Below, one piece after another: positions 53,241 to 61,859 of a DNA stretch of 64,000 nt. How positions within the stretch are numbered: position 1 is the first letter of the stretch; each line of letters begins with the position of its first letter. The position numbers were made by a program, and so were the translations under genes. The notes below the pieces were generated by a model, which worked only from the letters and a program-made list of their open reading frames with translations, made no database searches and had not been told where the DNA came from. Source of the DNA: Pigmentiphaga humi (GTDB lineage Bacteria; Pseudomonadota; Gammaproteobacteria; Burkholderiales; Burkholderiaceae_B); contig NZ_UWPJ01000005.1 in assembly GCF_900606115.1 (NCBI RefSeq), forward strand, positions 1-64,000, given 5' to 3'.

Positions 53241-54236
53241 ATGCGTTCTACCCGCCGTTCCTTCAACCTCTCGCTGTTGGCGGCCGCATTGGCGCTGGGC
53301 GCCGCCGGCCAGGCCCAGGCCCAGGCGCCCGCGCGCATCGTGTTCGGCTCCAACTGGTACGCCCAGGCCGAGCACGGCGGCTTCTACCAGGCCGTGGCCG
53401 AAGGCATCTACAAGAAACACGGCCTGGACGTGACCATCAAGATGGGCGGCCCGCAGGTCAACGTCCTGCAATTGCTGCTGGCCGGCCAGTACGACCTGGC
53501 CATGGGCGACGACCTGCAGACCTACAAGGGCGTGGAGCAGGGGCTGCCGCTGGTCACCATCGCCACCACGTTCCAGCAGTCGCCCACGGTGCTGGTGTCG
53601 CACCCGGGCCCCAAGACCCTGGCCGATCTCAAGGGCAAGACACTGTTCATCGGCCAGGCCAGCGAGACCACCTTCTGGCCCTGGCTCAAGACCAAGTACG
53701 GCTTCACCGAGGCGCAGAAGAAGCCCTACACCTTCTCGGTCCAGCCCTTCCTGGTCGACAAGAACTCGGCGACGCAAGGCTACCTCGCCTCCGAGCCCTA
53801 TACCGTCCAGACCCAGGGCGGCTTCACCCCCACCGTGTTCCTGCTGGGCGCCGAAGGCTACCCGCCCTATGCGCAGACCCTGGTCACCACCAAGGCCGCG
53901 CTGGCCGCCAAGCAGGACGCGCTGCGCCGCTTCGTCCTGGCCAGCGCCGAAGGCTGGAAGAGCTACCTGAAGAATCCCGCGCCCGGCAACGCGCTGATCC
54001 GCAAGGACAATCCGCAGATGGCCCAGGCCCTGCTGGACTACGGCGTCAAGGCGCTGCGCGACGCGCAGGTAGTCGACGGCGGCGACGCCCGCACGCGCGG
54101 CCTGCTGACCATGACCGACGCGCGCTGGAAGCAGACCTACGATTTCATGGTCCAGGAAAAGCTGCTCGACCCCAAGGTCGACTACAAGGCGGCATTCACC
54201 ACCGAGATCGTCGACCAGGTAAAGGTGCTGCCCTAG
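53241..54236 (+). CDS. ABC transporter substrate-binding protein, SsuA/THI5-like
   Basis: The 331-residue periplasmic protein has a signal peptide (MRSTRRSFNLSLLAAALALG, cleavage near QAQA-QAP) and an NMT1/THI5 fold: SNWYAQAEHGGFYQAVAEG, LLAGQYDLAMGDD and FIGQASETTFWPWLK. NWxxxAEHGG is typical of THI5-like binding proteins for pyrimidine or flavin-like ligands, but the ligand was not determined. It is the last gene of the importer operon. Confidence 0.87.
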   Translation: MRSTRRSFNLSLLAAALALGAAGQAQAQAPARIVFGSNWYAQAEHGGFYQAVAEGIYKKHGLDVTIKMGGPQVNVLQLLLAGQYDLAMGDDLQTYKGVEQGLPLVTIATTFQQSPTVLVSHPGPKTLADLKGKTLFIGQASETTFWPWLKTKYGFTEAQKKPYTFSVQPFLVDKNSATQGYLASEPYTVQTQGGFTPTVFLLGAEGYPPYAQTLVTTKAALAAKQDALRRFVLASAEGWKSYLKNPAPGNALIRKDNPQMAQALLDYGVKALRDAQVVDGGDARTRGLLTMTDARWKQTYDFMVQEKLLDPKVDYKAAFTTEIVDQVKVLP

Positions 54237-54259
54237 GGCGGCGCCCTCCCAGGCCGACC

Positions 54260-55159
54260 ATGCATAGCGACGAACAGGAGTGCTTCTACCAGGTCGCCTT
54301 GTGCCGCGGCCTGCGCAAGGCCTCCGAACGGCTGGACCTGGCGCCCTCCGTGGTGAGGCGGCACATCGGCCGCCTCGAGGCCGAACTGCAGATCAAGCTG
54401 TTCGACCGCAACAGCCGCAGCATGACGCTGACGCCGGCCGGCGAGATCTACCTGAACTATGTCGAGGGCCTGCGCGAAGGCAAGCGGCTGGTGCTGGAAG
54501 AACTCGACGCGCTCAAGGGCTTGCGCACCGGGCACGTGCGCCTGCGCAGCATCGAAGGCTACGCCGCCGAACTGGCCGCCGCCACGATAGGCGAGTTCCG
54601 CCAGCAGTATCCCGGCATCACCTTCGAACTGGCCATGGACGGCAGCGACGAGATCCTGGCCGCCATCGAAACCGGCCAGGCCGACATCGGCATCGCGCTC
54701 TCGCCGCGCGCCTCCCATGGCGTGGAATGCGCGGCGCGGATCGCCGCGCCGCTGTGCGCCGTGGTCTGGCCGGGGCACCCGCTGGCCGGGCGCGCCTCGG
54801 TCGCGCTGGCCGAACTGCTGGACTATCCCATGGCGCTGCCCGCCACCGATACCGGCGTGCGGCACCTGATCGACGCCGTGGCCCGGATCGAGAAGCTGCA
54901 CCTGGCGCCGGTGCTGGTCACCAGCTCGATCGCGGCGATGCAGACCTTCGTATGCGGCCACGGCGGCGTCGCCATCCTGCTGAGCGTGTCCCTGCGCCAG
55001 CACCAGGCCGCCGGGCAACTGGTCGGCATTCCGCTGTCCGACCCGCTGCTGGGCCGCACCACGATCGATGTCTGCGTGCTGGGCCGACGCCGCCTGGCGC
55101 CCGCGGTCAACGCCTACCTGCGCCACCTGCGCGCCCACCTCGACGGTCGGGCGCGCTAG
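54260..55159 (+). CDS. LysR family regulator
   Basis: A 299-residue LysR protein. The helix-turn-helix near the N-terminus reads GLRKASERLDLAPSVVRRHI, and the effector domain contains RLRSIEGYAAELAAATIGEF. It follows the importer genes on the same strand after 23 bases and faces the minus-strand operon 55163-59999 (three bases between the stops). It could regulate either; gene order alone does not decide. Confidence 0.87.
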   Translation: MHSDEQECFYQVALCRGLRKASERLDLAPSVVRRHIGRLEAELQIKLFDRNSRSMTLTPAGEIYLNYVEGLREGKRLVLEELDALKGLRTGHVRLRSIEGYAAELAAATIGEFRQQYPGITFELAMDGSDEILAAIETGQADIGIALSPRASHGVECAARIAAPLCAVVWPGHPLAGRASVALAELLDYPMALPATDTGVRHLIDAVARIEKLHLAPVLVTSSIAAMQTFVCGHGGVAILLSVSLRQHQAAGQLVGIPLSDPLLGRTTIDVCVLGRRRLAPAVNAYLRHLRAHLDGRAR

Positions 55160-55162
55160 CGT

Positions 55163-56146
55163 TCAATCCAGCTTCACGCCGGCGCGCTTGATGAAGCCGG
55201 CCCACTTCTCGGTGTCCTTGCGCACGAAGGCGGCCAGTTCGGCGGGCGTGCTGGTCGCCAGATCGGCGCCCTGCTCCGAGAGGCGGCGCATGACTTCCGG
55301 CGTCTTCAGGCTGGCCACCACGCTGTCGTGCAAGGTCTTGACCACCGGCTCGGGGATGCCGGCCGGCCCCATCACGGCGTACCAGAGCGAGGCGTCGAAC
55401 CCGGGCAGGCCCGCCTCGGCCAGAGTCGGCAGTTCGGGCAGCACCTGGGAGCGCGCGGAGGTGGTCACGCCTATGGCGCGCAGCGCGCCGCTGCGGATGT
55501 GCGGCAGCATGGTGGGCAGACTCTCGAAGGCCATCTGTACGCGCCCGGCCAGCAAGTCAACCACGGCCGGCGCCGTGCCCTTGTAGGGAACGTGCGCGGT
55601 TTCGACGCCGGCAAGCTGGTTGAACATGACGCCCGACAAGTGCTGGATGGAGCCCGCGCCCACCGACGAATAGTTCAGCTGGTTGGGATGCGCCTTGGCG
55701 TAGGCGATCAGTTCCTTGAGGTTGGCGGCGGGAACCGAGGGATGGACCACCAGCACGTTGGCCACGGTCGCCACCAGCGTGATGGGCGTGAAGTCCTTGA
55801 CCGGATCGTAGCTGAGCTTGCTGTAGATCGCCGGCGCGGTGGCATGCGTCGCCGCGCTGGCCAGCGTCAGGGTATAGCCGTCGGGCGCGGCGCGCGCGAC
55901 CTGGGCCGTGCCTATGGTGCCGGTGGCGCCGGGCCGGTTCTCCACGACCACGGTCTGGCCCAGCCGGGACGACAATTGCTCAGCCAGCGCACGCGAGAGA
56001 ATGTCGTTGCCGCCGCCGGCGGTCCACGGCGAAACCCAGGTGATCGGCCGCGACGGATAGGCCTGCGCCTGGGCATGGGCCGCCTGCCCGCCCGGCAGCC
56101 CGGCGATGGACAGGAAGAGGGCGAAGAGCTTCTTTGCGGAGTTCAT
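55163..56146 (-). CDS. Bug family (TctC) substrate-binding protein
   Basis: The 327-residue protein has a signal peptide (MNSAKKLFALFLSIAGLPGG, cleavage near AHA-QAQ) and motifs VSPWTAGGGNDILSR, VENRPGATG, APDGYTLTLAS and TAHVPYKGTAPAVVDLLAGR. AAGGAAG precedes ATG 56146. It is the last gene of an operon with an enoyl-CoA hydratase-like protein, an NDP-forming acyl-CoA synthetase and a DsbA-fold isomerase, and probably binds the acid fed to them. Confidence 0.89.
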   Translation of the reverse strand: MNSAKKLFALFLSIAGLPGGQAAHAQAQAYPSRPITWVSPWTAGGGNDILSRALAEQLSSRLGQTVVVENRPGATGTIGTAQVARAAPDGYTLTLASAATHATAPAIYSKLSYDPVKDFTPITLVATVANVLVVHPSVPAANLKELIAYAKAHPNQLNYSSVGAGSIQHLSGVMFNQLAGVETAHVPYKGTAPAVVDLLAGRVQMAFESLPTMLPHIRSGALRAIGVTTSARSQVLPELPTLAEAGLPGFDASLWYAVMGPAGIPEPVVKTLHDSVVASLKTPEVMRRLSEQGADLATSTPAELAAFVRKDTEKWAGFIKRAGVKLD

Positions 56147-56165
56147 GGATAGCTTCCTTTGGGTC

Positions 56166-56765
56166 TCAATCATCGGTCAACGCGCGCCGCACGAAGTCCA
56201 GGCGGTCCTGTCCGAAGAACAGTTCGCCGTCGACCACGAAACTCGGCACGCCGAATATCCCGCCGGCCAGCGCCTTGCGGGTATGGGCGTCGAACGAGGC
56301 CTGGCACTCCGCGCCGGCGCCGTCCGCCACCAACTCCTTGCCCGGATACCCCGCCTCGTCGGCGATCCGCGCCAACGCGGCCGGGTCGGATATGTCCAGG
56401 TCGCGCACCCACACGCCCGCCAGGACGGCCTGCGCCAGCGGCCAGGGCGGCAGGCCCGCGCGCTCGGCGGCCAGCACCGTGCCGGCGGCCAGCGATTCGT
56501 CCACCGGATGGTGGCGCGGCTGTTCGCTGATCGGCATGCCGAGGTAGCGCGACCAGCGCCGCCGCTCGACGGCGCGGTATTCGCGCCGCGCGGGGGAAAG
56601 CGCCGCCAGCGGCGTGCCGCCGGTCTCGCGGAATACGCGCAAGAGGTCGATGGGGCGGTAGGCCACGTTCGCATGCGCCTGCTGCGCGATCTCGTGCAAG
56701 CGCGGCCCCGCCATGTACACCCAGGGCGACAACAGCGAGAAATAAAAGGTCACGGTCTTGCTCAT
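56166..56765 (-). CDS. 2-hydroxychromene-2-carboxylate isomerase family protein (DsbA fold)
   Basis: The 199-residue protein belongs to the kappa-class GST/HCCA isomerase family: VTFYFSLLSPWVYMAGPRL with the active-site Ser, VAYRPIDLLRVF, and GIFGVPSFVVDGELFFGQDRL near the C-terminus. Such enzymes isomerise aromatic degradation intermediates with glutathione. ATG 56765 overlaps the synthetase stop by four bases, showing tight coupling. The substrate here need not be a chromene. Confidence 0.86.
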   Translation of the reverse strand: MSKTVTFYFSLLSPWVYMAGPRLHEIAQQAHANVAYRPIDLLRVFRETGGTPLAALSPARREYRAVERRRWSRYLGMPISEQPRHHPVDESLAAGTVLAAERAGLPPWPLAQAVLAGVWVRDLDISDPAALARIADEAGYPGKELVADGAGAECQASFDAHTRKALAGGIFGVPSFVVDGELFFGQDRLDFVRRALTDD

Positions 56766-58909
56766 GCGGTCTCCTCTTCGCGTGCCGCGCGGGCCAGCAG
56801 CACGGCATCCAGCGCCGCGGCTCCCTTCCCCGCCTCGAAGACCCGCAAGGGGTTGATGTCTATGGATTCGAGCCGGTCGGCATGCACGCCGGCGAATACC
56901 GACAGGCGGACGATGGCGTCGGCCAGCGCCTCCAGGTCCGCGCGCGGCCGGCCGCGCGCGCCGTCCAGCAAGGGGAAGGCCTTCAGTTCCCGCACCATGG
57001 CGCGGGCCGCGTCGTGGTCCACCGGCGCGATGCGCAGCGCGACGTCGTCCAGCAGCTCGGCATAGATGCCGCCCATGCCTACCATGACCACGGGCCCGAA
57101 GACCGGATCGCGCTGCACGCCCAATATCATCTCCACGCCCGGGGGCGCCATCGGCGCCAGCAGCATGCCGTCCAGGCGGGCCTGCGGCGCGGCTTGCGCC
57201 ACCCGTCCGGCGATGGCGTCCCAGGCGGCGCGCAGGCCGGCCTCGTCGGCGATGCCCAGCTCCACCGCGCCCAGTTCGCTCTTGTGGACGATGTCCGCCG
57301 ACAAGGCCTTGAGCACCACCGGATAGCCGAGTTCGCGCGCCGCGCGGCAAGCCTCGTCGGGGTCGGCCACCGCCCGCTCCGGCAGCATCGGTATGCCCGC
57401 CTGCGCCAGGGCCTGCTTGGCCGCATGTTCGTTGCCCGTCGTCAGTTCCGCCATGTGCGCGAGCCTGGGCAACTTCGTGCGGTCCACCGGACCGGCGCTG
57501 GGCTGCGACAGGACGTGCAGCGCCGCCAGCGCCTCGATGGCGCGCGAGGCGTCGTCGATCACCAGATAGCCGCGCTCGGCCAGGGTGTCCTGCAGCGCGG
57601 GCGGCGCCAGCATGGACAGGACCAGCGCGAGATCGGGAAACTCCTGCCGCAGCTCGGTGAAGATGTCGATGATGGGCTGCTGCAGCGGCGGTGAATACGG
57701 CATCGCCGTCAGGAAGAACACCACGGCCTCGTAGCGCCCCTCGCTCAGCATGGTGCGCACGAAGCGGCGGAACAGCGCCATGTCGCTCCAGATCTGCGCC
57801 GTGCCGTCGACCGGGTTGCGCACCGCCGCCAGCGGCAGCAGCGCGCGCAGCGTGTCCTGCGCCGGCTGGGGCAGCGGCGCCAGCTCCAGCCCTTGCCGCT
57901 CGGCCACGTCGGCCATCAGCACGCCCACCCCGCCCGACACCGTGAACACGCCGACCTTGCCTTGCGGCATGCGCTTGCCGCTGCCGGCCGCATAGGCCGC
58001 GTCGAAGAACGATTCGATCGAATCGGCGCGGTAGACGCCATACTGCCGAAACAGGCTGTCGTAGACCCGGTCGTTGCCGGCGAGCGCGCCGGTGTGGGAT
58101 TGCGCCGCGGCCTTGCCGACGTCGGAGCTGCCCGCCTTGACCATGACGACGCGCTTGCCGCGCTCGCGCGCCAGCGCCAGCGCGGCCACCAGCTTGCCGG
58201 GGCTGCGGCAGCCTTCCATGTAGCCCATGATGACGTCGGTCTGGTCGTCGCCGGCGAAGTAGGCGATGCAGTCGGCCATCTCCACGTCGCACTCGTTGCC
58301 CGTGGTGACCCACGCCCCCAGCGGCAGGCCGCGGCGGTTGGCCATCACCAGCGCCTGGCCGCCGAACGCGCCGCTCTGGCTGACCAGCGCGGTGCGGCCC
58401 AGCCGCGGCAGCCCCAGGTCCACCATGAAGGCGAAGCTGGCGATCATGCCGATGCGGAAGTTCATGACGCCCATGCAATTGGGGCCGATGATGCGCATGC
58501 CGCTGTCGCGCGCCAGCGCCGACAGCCGCGCCTGCATGGCGGCCCCTTCCGGCCCGGTTTCCGCGAAACCCGCGCTGAAGATCGTCATGGCCCTGACGCC
58601 GCGCTCAGCGCAGGCGGCGGCGGCGTCCAGCACGGCCGAGGCCGGCAGCGCGACGATGGCGTGATCGACGCCCCGCGGCAGCTCGCCCACGCTGCGCAGC
58701 GCCGGCAGGCCCTGGATCTCGCCGCCCTTGGGATTGACCGGATGGATCGTGCCCGCATAGCCGTGCGACTTGAGGAATTTGATCGGGCGGCCGCCGATCT
58801 TGAGCGGATCGCCCGACGCGCCCAGCACCGCGACCGATGCGGGCGCGAACAGCGGGTCCAGAGCATGGGCCGCCGCGAGGCGGTCCGGCGAATCAGTGTT
58901 GCCCGGCAT
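56762..58909 (-). CDS. NDP-forming acyl-CoA synthetase (acetate-CoA ligase family)
   Basis: The 715-residue protein has the order CoA-binding domain (VAVLGASGDPLKIGGRPIKF, HPVNPKGGEIQG), succinyl-CoA ligase-like domains with the phospho-His site SQSHTGALAGND, and a C-terminal ATP-grasp domain (PVVLKALSADIVHKSELGAV, GMGGIYAELLDDVALR). It activates a carboxylic acid to its CoA ester. ATG 58909 has GGAGG 11 bases before it; another in-frame ATG lies at 58927. It overlaps the gene upstream by 17 bases and the isomerase gene downstream by four. Confidence 0.88.
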   Translation of the reverse strand: MPGNTDSPDRLAAAHALDPLFAPASVAVLGASGDPLKIGGRPIKFLKSHGYAGTIHPVNPKGGEIQGLPALRSVGELPRGVDHAIVALPASAVLDAAAACAERGVRAMTIFSAGFAETGPEGAAMQARLSALARDSGMRIIGPNCMGVMNFRIGMIASFAFMVDLGLPRLGRTALVSQSGAFGGQALVMANRRGLPLGAWVTTGNECDVEMADCIAYFAGDDQTDVIMGYMEGCRSPGKLVAALALARERGKRVVMVKAGSSDVGKAAAQSHTGALAGNDRVYDSLFRQYGVYRADSIESFFDAAYAAGSGKRMPQGKVGVFTVSGGVGVLMADVAERQGLELAPLPQPAQDTLRALLPLAAVRNPVDGTAQIWSDMALFRRFVRTMLSEGRYEAVVFFLTAMPYSPPLQQPIIDIFTELRQEFPDLALVLSMLAPPALQDTLAERGYLVIDDASRAIEALAALHVLSQPSAGPVDRTKLPRLAHMAELTTGNEHAAKQALAQAGIPMLPERAVADPDEACRAARELGYPVVLKALSADIVHKSELGAVELGIADEAGLRAAWDAIAGRVAQAAPQARLDGMLLAPMAPPGVEMILGVQRDPVFGPVVMVGMGGIYAELLDDVALRIAPVDHDAARAMVRELKAFPLLDGARGRPRADLEALADAIVRLSVFAGVHADRLESIDINPLRVFEAGKGAAALDAVLLARAAREEETA

Positions 58910-59999
58910 AGTGCAGGGGACCTCCATGTAAAGCGGGAAAACCGCAATCCTTGACGGCGATGGCATCGATGAACTCGGCGCGCGTGGCCAAGCCCTCGGC
59001 CAGGCAGCTCCGGGCGATGCCGACCCAGCGCGCGAATGGCGGACGGGTATCGTCCGCGGCCTGCAAGAACCGGGCGGCGATCGCGCGGCGCGCATCCGGA
59101 CCGGGCGCGTCGTCGGCCTTGGCCAGCGCGCGCTCGGCGAAGAACAGGTGGATCAGGGATTGCGCCTGGCTGCCGCCGGCCAGGCGCGCGAAGCATTCGC
59201 GTTCTGCCTGCATGCCGTCTTCGAACGCCAGCCGCGCGGCCGCCAGGATCAGATCCACGGCCTCCCCGCCGGCCTGCCGCTCCGGAAAGCACGCGGCCGC
59301 GACCCGGCAATACTGCTCGCGCAGGCCGTCCCGGGCCGGCGCCACGGCCAGTTGCGCCGTGCGCCGCCATGGCAGGACGCCCGCCGCGATGGCGCGGGCC
59401 CGGCGGCAGGCAGCAGCAACGGGCGACGCGGCCAGCATGGCCGGCGCGTCCTCGCCTTCCCCCGACGCCGCGATCTCGTCGAGCAGCCCTCGTTCGCGCG
59501 CCGTCGGCGCATCCCAGGCCTGGGCCCGGATCACCATGTCGAGCGCGTTCTCCAGCCCCACCAGGCGCGGCAGGCGCTGCGTCCCGCCCGCGCCGGGCAC
59601 CAGCCCCAGGTTCAGTTCCGGCAGCATCAATACACTGTCGCCGGCGCCCACGCGCGCGTGGCACGCCATGGACAACAGCACGCCGCCGCCTATGCACCGG
59701 CCATGCAAGGCCGCCACCACGGGCTTGGAGAAAGTCTCGACGCGGCGCGCGAGCGCCGCCATGCCGACCGTGCCGGGCGCATCGGGCCGGCCGATCTCGC
59801 GTATGTCGCCGCCGCCGGAAAACATGCGGCCGCAACCGGCGATCACGACGGCGGCAATACCGCGATCCTGCTCGGCCCGCGACAGCGCCTGGTCGAGCGC
59901 CGCCCGCTGCGCGGCTCCCAAAGCATTGACCGGAGGATGGTCGATGCCCAGGATCGCGACGTCGCCGCTAACAATGAAGTGAACGAAGGGAGATTGCAT
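58893..59999 (-). CDS. Enoyl-CoA hydratase-like protein, FadJ/FadB-derived with internal deletion
   Basis: The 368-residue protein starts as an enoyl-CoA hydratase (DHPPVNALGAAQRAALDQAL, GCGRMFSGGGDIREIG, LPELNLGLVPGAGGTQRLPR) and continues with the linker found in FadB/FadJ (SQAQSLIHLFFAERALAK). It then jumps to a fragment of the C-terminal 3-hydroxyacyl-CoA dehydrogenase domain (CLAEGLATRAEFIDAIAV, then CGFPALHGGPLHYAG). The NAD-binding dehydrogenase core of about 300 residues is absent. Hydratase activity is likely kept; dehydrogenase activity is not. It opens the operon that ends with the Bug gene at 55163. Confidence 0.8.
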   Translation of the reverse strand: MQSPFVHFIVSGDVAILGIDHPPVNALGAAQRAALDQALSRAEQDRGIAAVVIAGCGRMFSGGGDIREIGRPDAPGTVGMAALARRVETFSKPVVAALHGRCIGGGVLLSMACHARVGAGDSVLMLPELNLGLVPGAGGTQRLPRLVGLENALDMVIRAQAWDAPTARERGLLDEIAASGEGEDAPAMLAASPVAAACRRARAIAAGVLPWRRTAQLAVAPARDGLREQYCRVAAACFPERQAGGEAVDLILAAARLAFEDGMQAERECFARLAGGSQAQSLIHLFFAERALAKADDAPGPDARRAIAARFLQAADDTRPPFARWVGIARSCLAEGLATRAEFIDAIAVKDCGFPALHGGPLHYAGQH

Positions 60000-60122
60000 C
60001 CGGCCGCCGTGAGAAAACCATGGCGGCCATTCTGAAGACGACGGATACGCGGAACAATCGCGCGCGGGGGAACACTACGTTCCGCTGGGGGCAACGGTGC
60101 GGCAAGCCTCGGCTTCGGCCGA
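60000..60122. promoter_or_regulatory. Upstream region of the CoA operon with two inverted repeats
   Basis: GGCCGCC (60002-60008) and GGCGGCC (60022-60028) are perfect inverted arms with a 13-base spacer, directly before the hydratase start. GCGGAAC (60049-60055) and GTTCCGC (60079-60085) form a second pair. These could be regulator sites. No gene is seen. Confidence 0.35.
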
Positions 60123-60407
60123 TCAGGCCAAGGCCTCGATCACGGCCTGCGGGTTGCGTTCAATCACGTTGAGCAGCACCAGGGCGGGACCGCGCGGGGT
60201 ACGGTCGCCTCGCTCCCAGTGTCGTAGAGTCGCCGTCGAAAAACCGAAGCGCGCGGCAAATTGCTCCTGGGTCATGCCCACCTTGGCGCGCACGGCTTTT
60301 ACGTCGATCTCGCGGGGGCGATGCACACGCACGCCGCGCTCATCTCCTTTGGCGTGGGCGATGGCTTCCCGCAGTCCCTGCTTGATGCCTTCGAATGCCT
60401 CGTTCAT
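60123..60407 (-). CDS. HTH-type antitoxin (HigA/NadS-like, XRE family)
   Basis: A 94-residue protein with a helix-turn-helix of the Cro/C1 type: VRAKVGMTQEQFAARFGFS, TATLRHWERGDRTPRG, PALVLLNVIERNP. Antitoxins of this group follow a RelE-type toxin gene and repress the pair. Its ATG overlaps the toxin stop by four bases (ATGA). The frame is intact while the toxin frame is broken. Confidence 0.85.
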   Translation of the reverse strand: MNEAFEGIKQGLREAIAHAKGDERGVRVHRPREIDVKAVRAKVGMTQEQFAARFGFSTATLRHWERGDRTPRGPALVLLNVIERNPQAVIEALA

Positions 60408-60767
60408 GATGACCTTCCTTTCCAGATGCCGATCAAGATGGCGACCAAGTCCGCCAACTCATTGCGTTCGGCCTTGGTCAGATTGGCTCTATCGCCCTTG
60501 GCAAATAGTGTCAGCAGATACAAAGGCATACGGTCGTCGTGGTAGGTAGTAATAGATAACACGTACGCCTCCACTCTTGCCTTGCCCGCCGCGGCGCCAG
60601 CGCAGCTTGCGCACGCCGCCGGCGCCTTCCAGAATTGTTCCTGCCTTGGGATGCTCGGCCAGATAGCCAATCAATGCAAGGCGCTCTTCCCTGCTCAAAA
60701 GCTTGTCGGCCAATCGAATATACGTAGGCAACTCCGCAATGCTGTGCAGACCTTGCTCGTGGCTCAT
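60404..60767 (-). pseudogene. RelE/HigB-type toxin, frameshifted by a 4-base duplication
   Basis: One frame reads ELPTYIRLADKLLSREERL, AEHPKAGTILEGAGGVRKLR and GKSGGVRVIYYY; a second frame continues with HDDRMPLYLLTLFAKGDRAN and ERNELADLVAILIG. Between them CTAC is repeated (CTACCTACCACGAC on the minus strand, near plus 60546-60553). Removing four bases restores 120 codons and the normal YYYHDDRMP join. As given, the toxin would end in an unrelated tail. Confidence 0.8.
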
Positions 60768-60793
60768 TGTAATCCAATGGATTAGTCCATCAA
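60766..60793 (-). promoter_or_regulatory. Promoter and operator-like palindrome of the second toxin-antitoxin pair
   Basis: On the minus strand TTGATG (plus 60793-60788) and TACAAT (plus 60771-60766) are 16 bases apart. Between them AATCCATTGGATT (60783-60771) is a perfect 13-base palindrome, a likely antitoxin operator. The -10 box overlaps the annotated toxin ATG, so the true toxin start may lie further in. Confidence 0.5.
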
Positions 60794-60918
60794 AGATGAA
60801 CCAACCTTACCCTCGCCTAACCACCGGGCGATGAGCATCGGGATAGAGAGATCCCACGTAGTTACCGCAATCTTCGAAGACTCACCCAACTTGCAGCGTA
60901 TGCATGAAGGGCGGCCCT

Positions 60919-61656
60919 TCAGCGCGCAGGCTCGATCTTCGCGATCACCTGGTCCAGGTAGTCGCCGTCCGCTTCCTTGGACAGCACCCGCACCGGCAGC
61001 CAGTCCTGGCCAGGGGCGAGCCAGACCTCGATTTTCTGGCCGTCGTCGTGGTCGCGCTCGCGGGTGAGGTGGATGGTGTCCAGTTCGCCCATGGGCGTGG
61101 ACAGTTTCTCCCTGCCGGCGACGCGGAAGCGCCAGTTGTCGGAGCGGCTGGAGCCCGCCACCCGGAATGGCAGCACCTTGCCGTCGGCGAAGGCGCCGCT
61201 GTCGGCCCGGCCCATGGCCGACAGCTGCAGCAGCACCGACATGCGGTCCTGCGTGCCGGCCTGCAGAGGCTCTTCGTTGCCGCTGGGCAGGCGCAGCCGG
61301 CCGGCGGCGGCATCGAATTCGGCCACCTTGACGCGCTTGTTGCGGGTCTCCTGGTAGCGCGCCGGCTGCAGGCCGTTCGGGCCCACCGTGCCGGTGCTTT
61401 CCCAGACGAAGCTGAAAAACATGAAGCTGCCGCGGTTGACGATCTTGTAGTCGTCGCCGCTGCGCTGCCAGTCGAGCGTGCTGTCGACGTTGATCTTGAA
61501 GCCCTTGGCCAGGGCCCCGAGCTTGTAGGTCAGCAAGGCGGCGGAAGGCGGCGACATGTTGTCGGCGGCGTGCAGGGGCAGCGCCGCCGCGGCGAACGCG
61601 ATCAGTGCGCCGCCGCGCAACAGCGCGCGGCGAGCGGAAAGAAAAGGAGGATTCAT
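60919..61656 (-). CDS. DUF3108 family exported protein
   Basis: A 245-residue protein with a signal peptide (LLRGGALIAFAAAALPLHA, cleavage near AA-DNM) and a DUF3108-like domain: YKLGALAKGFKINVDSTLDW, VWESTGTVGPNGLQPARYQE, and EVWLAPGQDWLPVRVL. The family is periplasmic with unknown role. Many proteobacteria carry it near nucleotide or purine genes; no such link is seen here. It is divergent from the FAH gene at 61860 with about 200 bases between. Confidence 0.78.
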   Translation of the reverse strand: MNPPFLSARRALLRGGALIAFAAAALPLHAADNMSPPSAALLTYKLGALAKGFKINVDSTLDWQRSGDDYKIVNRGSFMFFSFVWESTGTVGPNGLQPARYQETRNKRVKVAEFDAAAGRLRLPSGNEEPLQAGTQDRMSVLLQLSAMGRADSGAFADGKVLPFRVAGSSRSDNWRFRVAGREKLSTPMGELDTIHLTRERDHDDGQKIEVWLAPGQDWLPVRVLSKEADGDYLDQVIAKIEPAR

Positions 61657-61859
61657 GATGGGAATGGCGCCAGGGCCCGTTCACGCTGAAAGAAGCCTCG
61701 CACAAGCCGGAGGGCCAGGGGTCGGCACGATCTCCCTATCGTAACGGAGCGCCGGCGGCCGGCCTGCCACCGTCGGTAAGCGACTGCTACGCGGACCGCT
61801 CCGGAGGGCCCGACGGCTCATGTTACTGTTCGGCCATAGTCCCCATTTTTCCACCCGCC

